DNA of 64,000 bases, from contig NZ_CP017834.1 of assembly GCF_001907975.1 (NCBI RefSeq), forward strand, positions 1 to 64,000, given 5' to 3'. A program made the translations under genes and the position numbers. This document shows, piece after piece, positions 19,891-28,551 of the stretch; the stretch's first letter is position 1; each line of letters begins with the position of its first letter. The stretch comes from Silvanigrella aquatica (GTDB lineage Bacteria; Bdellovibrionota_B; Oligoflexia; Silvanigrellales; Silvanigrellaceae). The notes beneath the pieces were generated by a model. It was given only the letters and a program-made list of their open reading frames with translations. It was not told where the DNA came from and made no database searches.

Positions 19891-21396
19891 GTGTATTTTT
19901 TATATGAATTTTTTCAGTATTTTTTATATTTTCTTATGTTGTTTTTTTCAAAAATTATTATGCATAAGAAATTTAAAAGATTTTGTGAACTCAGGAATCC
20001 GTCCCTATTTTTAAATGAAATACAGAATGCAAAATTAAGGATAGCTTCTGAAAATTTATCCCATAAAAGCTTTCCTATTTATTGGTTTCATGTAGCAAGT
20101 GCGGGAGAAATGGAACAAGCTATTCCTGTGGCAAAAAAATTAAATGATAAATTGGGAGCCCGGTTCTTTTTGACATATTATTCACCAAGTGCCGAACCTT
20201 TTTTAAAAAACTTTCCTGCGATTATTGGTAGTGCGGGATTGCCTGTTGATATTCATAAATATTACCAAAAATTATTTGATAATATTAAAATTGAAAAAAT
20301 GTTTTTTGTTCGTTATGATATTTGGCCTAGTTTATTTAATTCATGTATAAAAAATAAAGTAGAACTAAATTTAATTTCCGCATCAGCTAAAAAAACAAGA
20401 AAAGGTTTATTAGGTTTTATAAGTGAAAGTTGGAATAAAAAATATTATAGTAATTTTACAAATATTTTTGCAGTATCTTTAGATGATTTTAATTATTTTT
20501 CTAAATATACTCCAAAAAATAACGTGTTTTTATCTGGAGATGCAAAATGGGCGCGAGCTTATGAAAGAGCTCTTTATGGTGGAAATAAAAATTTAATATC
20601 TGAATTTTCAAAATTTTATAGCTACTGTTCAGCACAAAAAGAAGTCTATTCAAAAAAATGCATCGTTTTTGGCTCACCTCATTTAGAAGAACATAAAATT
20701 GCTTTGAAGTGTGCTTCAATAAAAGAAAAATTTTTTATTATTTACGTTCCTCATAATGTGGATGATAAAGCTTGTCAAAGTGTGCTGGATGATTTTTATT
20801 CTTTGGGAATTAAAGCTGTATTATACTCTGAACTTATTATTAAAATTCAAAATGAAATTGTAATTAAAAATAGTAAAGAAAATACTGATAAAGAATTTAT
20901 TAAAAATTTGGATATAGAACATAATGATTTAAAATTACCAAATCATATTTATAATTTAAAAAAATCTAATAAATTTTCCGCTGAACTTATGAATTATTGT
21001 GAAGTCATTATCGTCGACAAGGTCGGTTTTTTAGCTGAAATTTATGAGCTTGGTGACATTGCAATTGTGGGTGGTGGTTTTGATGGTCAAATTCACAATG
21101 TTTTAGAGCCTGCCGCCCATGGTGTTCCTGTACTTATCGGAAATGTATATTTGCGCGCTCGTGAAGCAGGTGAGCTTGTAAAAGCGGGAGGGGCTATTTC
21201 TTTTCAAAATAGAAATGAGTTGTTCCAATTTCTTGTTCACTGGGTTAGTTTGATAGAGAAGGGGACTGACTCAACCCATCCAGCTAAGCGTTTAGGACTT
21301 GCTAAAGCAAAGACGTTACAGCTGTTTAAAAGTATTCCTGATACAAGTGAAATTATCTTGCAAGCCTTTTTAAAAGGTAAAATAAATATCGGCTAG
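19891..21396 (+). CDS. waaA: 3-deoxy-D-manno-octulosonic acid (Kdo) transferase
   Basis: WaaA (KdtA) adds Kdo from CMP-Kdo to lipid A in the inner membrane, the first step of LPS core assembly. The N-terminus has a hydrophobic anchor (about 1-25). The GT30 N-domain shows WFHVASAGEMEQAIPVAKKL (Glu is the catalytic base), FFVRYDIWPSLF (family xxETELWPNL) and LISASAKKTRKG. The C-domain shows VFGSPHLEEHKIAL and DIAIVGGGFDGQIHNVLEPAAHG followed by GVPVLIG. Length 501 residues is longer than the E. coli 425 owing to an inserted Lys/Asn-rich stretch (about 300-355). It starts with GTG 19891 and an AGGAG RBS 9 bp upstream. The substitution RYDIWP for ETELWP is a notable divergence. Confidence 0.9.
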   Translation: MYFLYEFFQYFLYFLMLFFSKIIMHKKFKRFCELRNPSLFLNEIQNAKLRIASENLSHKSFPIYWFHVASAGEMEQAIPVAKKLNDKLGARFFLTYYSPSAEPFLKNFPAIIGSAGLPVDIHKYYQKLFDNIKIEKMFFVRYDIWPSLFNSCIKNKVELNLISASAKKTRKGLLGFISESWNKKYYSNFTNIFAVSLDDFNYFSKYTPKNNVFLSGDAKWARAYERALYGGNKNLISEFSKFYSYCSAQKEVYSKKCIVFGSPHLEEHKIALKCASIKEKFFIIYVPHNVDDKACQSVLDDFYSLGIKAVLYSELIIKIQNEIVIKNSKENTDKEFIKNLDIEHNDLKLPNHIYNLKKSNKFSAELMNYCEVIIVDKVGFLAEIYELGDIAIVGGGFDGQIHNVLEPAAHGVPVLIGNVYLRAREAGELVKAGGAISFQNRNELFQFLVHWVSLIEKGTDSTHPAKRLGLAKAKTLQLFKSIPDTSEIILQAFLKGKINIG

Positions 21397-21450
21397 GTAA
21401 CTTCATTTGTGTTTGGATTTTTGAACCTTTTTAAAAAAAGAATATGAGTC

Positions 21451-23004
21451 ATGGTCGCTAAGCAATTAGTTATAAATAGCACCTCTTATGAGACACGAGT
21501 GGCTCTAATAGAGGGTGGTCAGGTTTCGGAATATTATATTGAACGAAGTCGAGATAGAGGTATTGTTGGAGGAATTTATAAAGGAAAAATAATACGTGTT
21601 TTACCAGGTATGCAAAGTTGCTTTGTTGATATTGGTTTAGAACGCGCTGCCTTCCTTTATGGAGGGGATATAAAACCTGAAGGTTCCCATGAATTGCCTG
21701 AATATTTTGATGAAGAAGGTAAGCATGAACATGCTCATCAAGGAGATGAAGAAGAAGGCAGTGAAACGAATCCGCCTAAAACTTTGCAAAAAAACTATAG
21801 AATATCAGATCTTGTAAAAGAAGGTCAGGAAGTTTTAGTTCAAGTAGCAAAAGATGCCATTAGCACAAAAGGTGCTAGAGTAACAACTTACTTAAGTTTA
21901 CCTGGCCGTTACGTTGTTTTGATGCCGAGTATTAATCACATCGGTGTCAGCCGCCGCATCCAAAGTGAAGAAGAACGCAATCGACTTCGCTCCATAGTTC
22001 AAAAAATAAAACCAGAGGGTGCTGGCATTATTGTGAGAACAGCAAGTGAAAATGTTCCCGATGAAAAAATAATTGCAGATATCGATTTTTTAGTGAAACT
22101 TTGGGAGTCTTTGCGTGTTAAAAGTTTAAAATCAAAGTCACCTTGTTTAGTTCATGAAGATCTCGATTTGGTTTTCCGCGCTACACGTGATTTGATTTCA
22201 AGAGATTTAGATCGCATTGTCATCGATGATAAAAAACGTTACGAAGATCTTGTTCGCTTTTTGAATCGTTTTAGCGTGAAATTGGGTGCTCAAGTTCAAC
22301 TTTATCAAGGTGAAACTCAAATTTTTGATGCCTTTGGCATTGAACAAGAAGTTTCTCGGGCTTTGGGTTCAAAAGTTTGGTTAAAATCTGGCGGCTATTT
22401 AATTATTGAACAGACAGAAGCACTCGCGGCTATTGATGTGAATACAGGTCGCTTTGTAGGAAATAAATCTCTTGGCGATACCATTGTTAAAACAAATCTA
22501 GAAGCAGTAAAAGAAATTGTCCAACAGCTTCGTTTGCGTAATATTGGCGGCATAATTATTCTTGATTTTATTGACATGGATCGCAGCGATGATCGCGATA
22601 AAGTCTTTCAAGCATTAGTAGAAGAACTCAAAAAAGATAAAGCTAAAACGACTGTATTGCGCATTTCTGAAATGGGTCTTGTTCAAATGACTCGAAAAAG
22701 AACTGAAGAAAGTTTAATGCAAAAATTAACTGTGGACTGCCCTTATTGTGATGGAAATGGTCACGTGAAAAGTCCTTCAACGGTGTCATACGAAGTTATT
22801 AGAGAGTTGCTTAGAGAGTTTTCCAGATCAAATCATGAAGGGTTTGTTGTAAAAGCCCACCCTCAAGTTGCTGATAGATTGCTTGAAGAAGATAAAATAT
22901 TTATCGATGAATTAAAATCCAAACATTCAAGAAAAGTTGTGGTAAAATCCTTTTTAGATTATCATTTAGAGCATTTTGAAATTGCACCTATGCGATTTGA
23001 GTAA
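21451..23004 (+). CDS. rng: Ribonuclease G (Rne/Rng family)
   Basis: RNase G is an endonuclease that cuts A/U-rich single-stranded RNA, with roles in 16S rRNA 5' maturation and mRNA decay. The S1 domain begins YKGKIIRVLPGMQSCFVDIG and ERAAFLYGGDI (about 45-75). It is interrupted by an acidic, His-rich insert at about 80-110, then continues with LVKEGQEVLVQV and TYLSLPGRYVVLMP. The catalytic DNase I-like part contains AIDVNTGRFVG and GGIIILDFIDM with the metal-binding Asp residues, and the Zn-link is DCPYCDGNGHV near 430. Length 517 residues matches RNase G rather than full RNase E, which has a long C-terminal degradosome scaffold. It lies 54 bp after waaA. Confidence 0.94.
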   Translation: MVAKQLVINSTSYETRVALIEGGQVSEYYIERSRDRGIVGGIYKGKIIRVLPGMQSCFVDIGLERAAFLYGGDIKPEGSHELPEYFDEEGKHEHAHQGDEEEGSETNPPKTLQKNYRISDLVKEGQEVLVQVAKDAISTKGARVTTYLSLPGRYVVLMPSINHIGVSRRIQSEEERNRLRSIVQKIKPEGAGIIVRTASENVPDEKIIADIDFLVKLWESLRVKSLKSKSPCLVHEDLDLVFRATRDLISRDLDRIVIDDKKRYEDLVRFLNRFSVKLGAQVQLYQGETQIFDAFGIEQEVSRALGSKVWLKSGGYLIIEQTEALAAIDVNTGRFVGNKSLGDTIVKTNLEAVKEIVQQLRLRNIGGIIILDFIDMDRSDDRDKVFQALVEELKKDKAKTTVLRISEMGLVQMTRKRTEESLMQKLTVDCPYCDGNGHVKSPSTVSYEVIRELLREFSRSNHEGFVVKAHPQVADRLLEEDKIFIDELKSKHSRKVVVKSFLDYHLEHFEIAPMRFE

Positions 23005-23012
23005 TAACAATA

Positions 23013-23204
23013 TTAATCTTTATTTAATTTTTGTAAGATAAAATATTGAAATATATTTCTTTTATTCTCTGTATACCCCATTGTATTTAATATTTTTAAA
23101 CGATAATAATTCGCGATGTAGGGTATATCAGCCAATGTAGAAGTATGACCTAATACGGAGTCCAAAAAGTTTCTTCCAAAAAATAGACTGCCAAAAGAAA
23201 AAAA
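23013..23204 (-). pseudogene. Possible remnant of a minus-strand gene (C-terminal coding fragment)
   Basis: The minus strand is open for 63 codons between stops at 23205 and 23013 and reads like real protein: segments GRNFLDSVLGHTSTLADIPY, IANYYRLKILN and FQYFILQKLNKD. There is no ATG near the 5' end; a TTG at 23165 with a GGAAG upstream could start a 50-residue peptide. I do not recognise the family. Either a decayed gene tail or a small protein is possible. It ends 8 bp from the rng stop. Confidence 0.3.
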
Positions 23205-23370
23205 TTACTTTTCAGGTTTTAAAAAGGATTGTAATATTAATATTAAGATTCTCCAATTTTGGTAATTAAAAATGAGTTCGGCAAATAGATTATAATAACT
23301 TTTTTTGGTGTAAATATGAAAAGAAAAATAAAATGTCACAGATCTGTAAGTGTTTTATTTAATAGAAATA
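23205..23370. other. AT-rich gap between the remnant and the histidine kinase gene
   Basis: No gene or clear signal is visible in this 166-bp stretch. It holds A/T runs and an AATATTAATATT element near 23232-23245; no GC-rich stem-loop was found. Confidence 0.5.
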
Positions 23371-25137
23371 TTAGTCATTATATATTGGGATTGATAAAAC
23401 AAAGCATGTGTTCTTATTTGTTTTTTTGTAAGTTAAGTCACCATTATTAGATAGTGCTAATCCTTTTGATATGCTTAAACCTAATCCTGTTCCTTTTCCT
23501 AGCTCTTTAGTGGTAAAAAAAGGTTGCATAATACGACTGACAATTTCATCGGGTATTCCACAGCCCGAGTCTTTAATTGATACATTTAAAAAATTTTCAT
23601 TTTTACTGACATCTATTTCAACCCATTTTTCACTAAGTTCACTAATGGCATCTATTGAGTTATTTAATAAATTTAATATAATTTGTGATATTTCTGAAGG
23701 TCTACATTTTATTTTATAATCTACGAGACAGTTTAATCGTAGTTCTATGTTTTTATTTTGGAATTTTTCGTTACAAAAACTTATAGTATCTTCGATTATT
23801 TTTAAAATAGTTGAAATTTCCATTTCATCAAATTCAGAATTTCTGGAAAAAGATTGAAGTCCTTTTAATATTTTTACAATTCTATTTACAGTTGATTGAA
23901 TTTGATTCAAATCTTGTATAAGATTTGGATCATCAATATTTTTCATTTTTAGCTTTGCTTTTATCAATTCTGATTTGCTAAATATAATAGCTAGCGGATT
24001 ATTAATTTCATGAGAAATTCCAGCAGCCATTTCTCCTAAAGCAGCCATTTTGCTATTTTGGAAAAGTTTTATTTGAGTTTCTTTTTGCTTTGTAATGTCG
24101 AATCGAATTGATAAATATTTTTGAATTTTTCCATCATAATCTTTTATAGGAGTAATAACTGTTTGTACCCAATAAAAATTACCATTTTTATTTTTATTTT
24201 GAATTTCACCACTCCAAATATTTCCTGAGCTAATTGTCTTCCACATGCTTAAAAAAAACTCTTTTGAATGATATCCTGAGTTTATAATTCGATGATCCTG
24301 TCCTAGAAGTTCTTCTTTTTCATAACCAGAGATAATACAAAAATTCTCATTAATAGAAATAATTTTACCACGAGAATCTGTAATGGCAACAATAGATGAG
24401 GATTCAATTGCTTTAATAGTTTCTTCTAATTCTTTTTCTACCAATATTTTTTTTGTTATATCTTCTGAGATACCTAAAATAAAATTTTGATTCTTCTCGT
24501 GTTTAATTTTCAATGGAATTTTTCTTGTGCGTAATATGAGTTTTTTATTTTTTTTGCTTAAATTAATTTCTTCTTGAATTTCTATTGTTTTTTCTTCTGA
24601 AATAACTTTTTGATCTGTGAAACAATAGTTTTTATCATTTTCATGTGGTAGAATTTCAAAAGATGATTTACCTAAGACTTCTTCTCTGGGAAGCTCAAAA
24701 ATAGTTTCAGCTCCTTTACTCCAGAGAATTATTTGAGAATTATTTTGAGTATCTTTTAAATATAAGGCAATAGGAATATTCTCTAATATGCTTTCAAAAA
24801 TCATATCACGCCATTCAAGCTCATTTTTCGAAATAACTGCAATTTCTAATTCTTTTGCTAAAATATTAAGCCCGGTCGTAATTTTTTGAATAATTGTATC
24901 ATCAATATTAGGTGTAAAATTTTTTTTAAAATTTAATGCACTTATTGCTTGAATTATTTCATAAATATTTTCTAAGTTATTTTGATAAATATATTTTTCT
25001 TTTAATATGTTTGTATAGTATATGAGTTTTTCTGTTATAATATTTATTTGTAGTTCTTTATTATTGGTTTTTATTTTGTTGAGATCTTTAAGGATATCAT
25101 CTATATTAAATTCAGGTGATTTTTCTGTTAGACTCAC
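23371..25137 (-). CDS. Soluble PAS-domain sensor histidine kinase
   Basis: This is a cytoplasmic two-component kinase that probably senses a small ligand or redox state and phosphorylates a response regulator. There are no membrane helices. After an N-terminal helical stretch (1-110), two PAS domains follow: PAS1 about 115-232 (IPIALYLKDTQ, LGISEDIT) and PAS2 about 240-350 (AITDSRGKIISINENFCIISG, GNFYWVQTVITPIKD, IRFDITKQKE). HisKA has GEMAAGISHEINNPLAI with the phosphoacceptor His376. The ATPase domain has LLNNSIDAISELS (N box), KDSGCGIPDE (G1) and GKGTGLGLSISKGL (G2). The architecture resembles NtrB-like kinases. No response regulator is adjacent, so it is an orphan kinase and its partner is unknown. 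Confidence 0.92.
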   Translation of the reverse strand: MSLTEKSPEFNIDDILKDLNKIKTNNKELQINIITEKLIYYTNILKEKYIYQNNLENIYEIIQAISALNFKKNFTPNIDDTIIQKITTGLNILAKELEIAVISKNELEWRDMIFESILENIPIALYLKDTQNNSQIILWSKGAETIFELPREEVLGKSSFEILPHENDKNYCFTDQKVISEEKTIEIQEEINLSKKNKKLILRTRKIPLKIKHEKNQNFILGISEDITKKILVEKELEETIKAIESSSIVAITDSRGKIISINENFCIISGYEKEELLGQDHRIINSGYHSKEFFLSMWKTISSGNIWSGEIQNKNKNGNFYWVQTVITPIKDYDGKIQKYLSIRFDITKQKETQIKLFQNSKMAALGEMAAGISHEINNPLAIIFSKSELIKAKLKMKNIDDPNLIQDLNQIQSTVNRIVKILKGLQSFSRNSEFDEMEISTILKIIEDTISFCNEKFQNKNIELRLNCLVDYKIKCRPSEISQIILNLLNNSIDAISELSEKWVEIDVSKNENFLNVSIKDSGCGIPDEIVSRIMQPFFTTKELGKGTGLGLSISKGLALSNNGDLTYKKTNKNTCFVLSIPIYND

Positions 25138-25282
25138 TTTGTTTTTTACCTTTTATAGATAATTATATATAATTTAACAAATTTTATTTTATATTGATAT
25201 ATAATTTATTATTACGTCAAGTTTGTGATAAAAAATTTGTGTAGTAGGAATAATTTGCAGTTAGTTTAATATATGATCTTAC

Positions 25283-25591
25283 TTAAGAAACCCCTGCGCA
25301 GGTAGGAGAACGCTCCATTTTACCATTTTTTTTATCCCACTCTTCTTGAGTCAGTGTATGAAGTGAGCAGGCGCGAATTTTTGAAATTTCTTCTTTTATA
25401 ATTTCATTTACAAAACGGTGCCTAATTAAAAGGCTTTTGTTTTCAAAAGAAGGGGAAACAATCTCAATACGAAAATGGGATTCAGAGCCTTTTGGCACGC
25501 TGTGCCTATGGCTTTCATTTTCTACTTTTAAATAAATAGGCTTTAATTTTTCTTGTAATTTTGTTTCGATAGAGGATTTAATACTCATCAT
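25283..25591 (-). CDS. bolA: BolA family protein
   Basis: BolA proteins partner monothiol glutaredoxins in iron-sulfur trafficking and stress response; some members act as transcription regulators. The class II KH-like fold is visible: VENESHRHSVPKGSESHFRI (conserved His and Ser/Gly turn), VSPSFENKSLLIRHRFVNEI (family FxGxxLVxRHRxVN), and ACSLHTLTQEEW. Length 102 residues is typical of BolA/IbaG. The initiator may be the second Met. It sits between the histidine kinase and tRNA-Leu with 40-145 bp gaps, so it is probably monocistronic. No glutaredoxin gene is adjacent. Confidence 0.9.
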   Translation of the reverse strand: MMSIKSSIETKLQEKLKPIYLKVENESHRHSVPKGSESHFRIEIVSPSFENKSLLIRHRFVNEIIKEEISKIRACSLHTLTQEEWDKKNGKMERSPTCAGVS

Positions 25592-25635
25592 GTTACCTTG
25601 ATAAGCCTATAGCCATTGGGGTTAGATATATCAAA

Positions 25636-25719
25636 TGGTGCGGACGGAGAGACTCGAACTCTCACACCAAAGGCACTGGCTTCTAAGACCAGCGTGTCTA
25701 CCAATTTCACCACATCCGC
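25636..25719 (-). tRNA. tRNA-Leu (anticodon UAG)
   Basis: On the minus strand the RNA starts GCGGATG and ends GTCCGC-A-CCA, with six acceptor pairs, a D-arm (GGTGAAATTGGTAGACAC), an anticodon stem GCTGG/CCAGT with loop CTTAGAA (anticodon TAG), a long variable arm as expected for leucine, and a T-loop TTCGAGT. The 3' CCA is encoded. It reads CUN leucine codons. Confidence 0.96.
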
Positions 25720-25792
25720 TCGTTCCCCTTCTGTATATGAGAATTTTACTTAGTTCAACCCTATTTGCTGATAAAAACTAAAAAAATTATTT

Positions 25793-26764
25793 TTAAATGC
25801 TAAAGAACTGAAATGAACGCTGTTTTCGTGTAAAGGCTTTTGGGCTTGTTGTGAGATTTAGAATGGCAATGACTTCAGTTGTTTTATGAGGAGTCACTGT
25901 GATGATGAGAGAGCTTAATCTTTCTAGCACCATAAATAAACCAAGTCCTGCTCCCGCCGCTTCTTGCTGCAGGCGAACCATTGCTTTACGGTCGCTCGCA
26001 AATAAAAATTTTAAGTATTTATAAACAGTTTCTTTGCTAAATGAGCCAAAAGCGTCTCTGACTCCTATAGCCAAATATGTTCCATCGAAGCTCCATTCTA
26101 CTTGTACCGTTTCTTGGGGCAGTAGTGCGATGGGGACTCTCCTATCGACGTCTTGGAGTTTTGGGTTGGCATCCCAGATGGCATTCATCAGCAGTTCTTC
26201 TTGAACCTCAACTCCAAATTGAGCATAAGCATCCGTTGGTCGACCTAAAACGTGTGATAATCCTTTAATAAATTCATATAAGGCATCACGAAACCATTGT
26301 CTTTGATCGCTGTGGGATAAGACGTAGCGATGAACATAGGCTCCATAAGAAACACACTTATCAACTCCAAAATATTTTTTTTCTCTAATTTTTCTAATGG
26401 TACTCATGAGTTGTAAATGAGGGACATGCTCTTGGTTACAAGAAAGCACATGACCAAAAAGCATGAGGCCTTCGCTATCAACTATTTTGTCTTTCGTTTC
26501 TTCATCGACCAGTAATAAATTTTCAATTTTAATTGATGGAATGAGTTCATGTTCTTTAAGTTTTTTTTCTTCAATTTTATCAGTTATAAATAGAGTTTGT
26601 TTACAGCCATTTTCTCCTAATTTTTTAATTTCATTAAGCGTATTTTCTTTAGATGCAATAATAGGATTGATGGCGCAACTTTTAAATAAAGCAATTAATT
26701 CTACGCGATAGAGCTCACTATCGACATCGATTACAGCATCAAGATTAAAACTAACAGAATCCAT
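25793..26764 (-). CDS. GHKL (HATPase_c) domain protein, possible partner-switching kinase
   Basis: The C-terminal half is a GHKL ATPase fold: N box EVQEELLMNAIWDAN at 186-200 (Glu190, Asn194), VRDAFGSFS at 235-243 in the G1 position, and GAGLGLFMV at 271-279 as the G2 box. There is no HisKA phosphoacceptor helix, so it resembles RsbW/SpoIIAB-like serine kinases or a GHKL protein of unknown output. Residues 1-110 look like a degenerate receiver-like alpha/beta domain (VIDVDSELYRVELIALFK, then TLFITDK). It starts 17 bp after a STAS-like protein on the same strand, and that pairing suggests a partner-switching unit. No sigma factor is nearby. Function remains unproven. Confidence 0.7.
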   Translation of the reverse strand: MDSVSFNLDAVIDVDSELYRVELIALFKSCAINPIIASKENTLNEIKKLGENGCKQTLFITDKIEEKKLKEHELIPSIKIENLLLVDEETKDKIVDSEGLMLFGHVLSCNQEHVPHLQLMSTIRKIREKKYFGVDKCVSYGAYVHRYVLSHSDQRQWFRDALYEFIKGLSHVLGRPTDAYAQFGVEVQEELLMNAIWDANPKLQDVDRRVPIALLPQETVQVEWSFDGTYLAIGVRDAFGSFSKETVYKYLKFLFASDRKAMVRLQQEAAGAGLGLFMVLERLSSLIITVTPHKTTEVIAILNLTTSPKAFTRKQRSFQFFSI

Positions 26765-26781
26765 GATAGAAAATCCTTAAT

Positions 26782-27234
26782 TTATTTTAAATTTTCTATA
26801 AAATAAAAATATGATTCAAAATCCACATCAGACTCAATACTGCAACCCTCTTTTTCGCATTTGGGGAGGTCATATTCGAGTTTTTTTCCTAATGTATATT
26901 CCTTACCAAGTTTCATCACAAATATTTTTTGTTCACCGCAATTTTCGCAATATGCTGGTATTTGAAAGCTTTCAACTCTAGCATTATTTGATAAAAATTC
27001 TTTAACCATATTAAATTGCATAACAACCGATTGAGGGCAATTATAGTAAATGGGATTGATTTTTAATTTTCCGATCCAAACAATCCACTCTCTAACACCA
27101 CAGCTGTTTATGGTTCTTACATTACTTAAATCAAATTTTACTTGACCTGATGGCAACCCAAAATCACCTAAGTTGCACGATTCAGTAATGTCTCCAGTGA
27201 CAAAATATATGCCATCCTTTAACTGAACATCCAC
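26782..27234 (-). CDS. STAS-like protein with C-terminal cysteine pairs
   Basis: The first 95 residues resemble a STAS/anti-anti-sigma fold: GIYFVTGDITESCNL, VKFDLSNVRTINSCGVREW (compare family DxSxVxxIDSSGLxxL) and IYYNCPQSVVMQFNM. The rest has CENCG (C96, C99) and CEKEGC (C126, C131), which could bind zinc. In the DSSG-like motif the usual phosphorylated Ser position is Cys45, preceded by Ser44, so standard phosphorylation may not apply. Start is GTG 27234 with a G-rich RBS-like AGGGGGT upstream. It lies 30 bp after the outer-membrane protein gene and 17 bp before the GHKL gene. I infer a regulatory partner of the GHKL protein; the STAS assignment rests on motif reading only. Confidence 0.6.
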   Translation of the reverse strand: MDVQLKDGIYFVTGDITESCNLGDFGLPSGQVKFDLSNVRTINSCGVREWIVWIGKLKINPIYYNCPQSVVMQFNMVKEFLSNNARVESFQIPAYCENCGEQKIFVMKLGKEYTLGKKLEYDLPKCEKEGCSIESDVDFESYFYFIENLK

Positions 27235-27264
27235 CTTGCAACCCCCTGAAACAAATCAAATAAA

Positions 27265-28476
27265 TTAATTCAATAAATCTACTGTAAGCCGGGCAACGTA
27301 TCTTCTATCGGTTATTGAGCCGTTGCTCAAAGGAACCGTTTCTCCATATGTGGCAACATCTAAAGTCGCAAAGATGATATTTAAAGATATCCCTGCACTA
27401 AAAGTCTGCATTCCATAACCAGCTCTTATGGATACGGGAGCATCTGCTCCCGTATAGGAGCCAAAACTCAATTCACACCCTGCACGTATCTTATCTCGGT
27501 CATTTACACGGGGATCATTAATTCTTTCTTCTTCAATAGAAATGAGGGCGCCAACATTTTTTCCTAAGTTTGGATTTATGCTGAATCCAGCTCTAGTATT
27601 CATACGTACAATCTCGTTAACTGAGGAACTATTTGTGGCATTATAAATGGTATCACCCATATCAAGGAACGAAATCCCAATTTTGGGGTTCCATGAGTTT
27701 TGAAAAGGAATTAAAATCCCCGAATCAAATGCGAGACCATCGGTATGGTTAAGGCTGCTTTCAGCATTTTGGGATGATTGAGTTATAAGACCATTTGAAT
27801 TGCCTTCAATCGTATTTGAAACGGTTTCTCGTACCATGAATCTTGTCCCGAATCCTATTATTAAGTTTTTTAAAAGAGGCAGACTAAATCCGGCAACGGG
27901 GCCATATTGATCTTGATTGAAAACTGTAAAAGTTCTGTCATAAGTGAGAGGATTTGAGCTTGTTGAGTACGCACTTGTTTTGGGGGAGTTTAAATCTGTT
28001 GTATAGCCTGAAATATAGGAATCAGCGAGATAGCCTATTTGAAAATGCCCTATTACAAGGTTAGGAAATAAACTTGCGCGAACAAAAACAACTTGGTTTT
28101 TGTTCGCGTCGGCAACAGATTGTCCTATTATATTTGAAGGAAATTGATAGGAATTAAAATAATCGTTTATTAAGCCCGCAGTATATGCATTTGTTGATAT
28201 TGTAATATCTGGAAATGAGGCATTTTTTACAATTGACTTTGATTTGTTTCTGTGATCAGTATATCCAATGCCGGCAGGGTTATCAAACAATGCGTTTTCG
28301 TCGTCAGCAACACCAACAAAGGCATTTCCCATGCCTAGTGGTCTTGCACCAAGGTGTGTGTCAATGGGAGGTATTTCAATGGGGTTGTTAGCAATAGCTT
28401 TGTATTGAATTAAAATTAAGATGAAATAAACTAAAAATTTAGTTTTTAATAATTTTATATTCAATACAATCTCCAT
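27265..28476 (-). CDS. Outer-membrane beta-barrel protein, FadL/PorV-like
   Basis: A signal peptide ends near residue 29 (YKAIAN). The mature start THLGARPLGMGNAFVGVADDENALFDNPAGIGY (about 40-72) is the hallmark N-terminus of the OMPP1/FadL and PorV/UPF0164 type barrels, in which this segment forms a plug. Alternating strands continue to the end (GLAFDSGILIPF, IRAGYGMQTFSAGISLNI, YVARLTVDLLN). Length 403 residues fits a 14-strand barrel. Its role, for example hydrophobic uptake or a secretion-associated protein, cannot be decided. It heads a probable operon with the STAS-like and GHKL genes and is divergent from a lytic transglycosylase gene. Confidence 0.75.
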   Translation of the reverse strand: MEIVLNIKLLKTKFLVYFILILIQYKAIANNPIEIPPIDTHLGARPLGMGNAFVGVADDENALFDNPAGIGYTDHRNKSKSIVKNASFPDITISTNAYTAGLINDYFNSYQFPSNIIGQSVADANKNQVVFVRASLFPNLVIGHFQIGYLADSYISGYTTDLNSPKTSAYSTSSNPLTYDRTFTVFNQDQYGPVAGFSLPLLKNLIIGFGTRFMVRETVSNTIEGNSNGLITQSSQNAESSLNHTDGLAFDSGILIPFQNSWNPKIGISFLDMGDTIYNATNSSSVNEIVRMNTRAGFSINPNLGKNVGALISIEEERINDPRVNDRDKIRAGCELSFGSYTGADAPVSIRAGYGMQTFSAGISLNIIFATLDVATYGETVPLSNGSITDRRYVARLTVDLLN

Positions 28477-28551
28477 TTGTTTTTATAGGTTGGTATATGT
28501 TCTCGGTCTTTTTTTATTTCAAATTAGATAACATTGTTATTGAGGTGTGTC

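Noticed and set aside
25636-25719. Attachment site for an integrated element at tRNA-Leu
   Set aside because: No integrase and no repeated tRNA end were found on either side.
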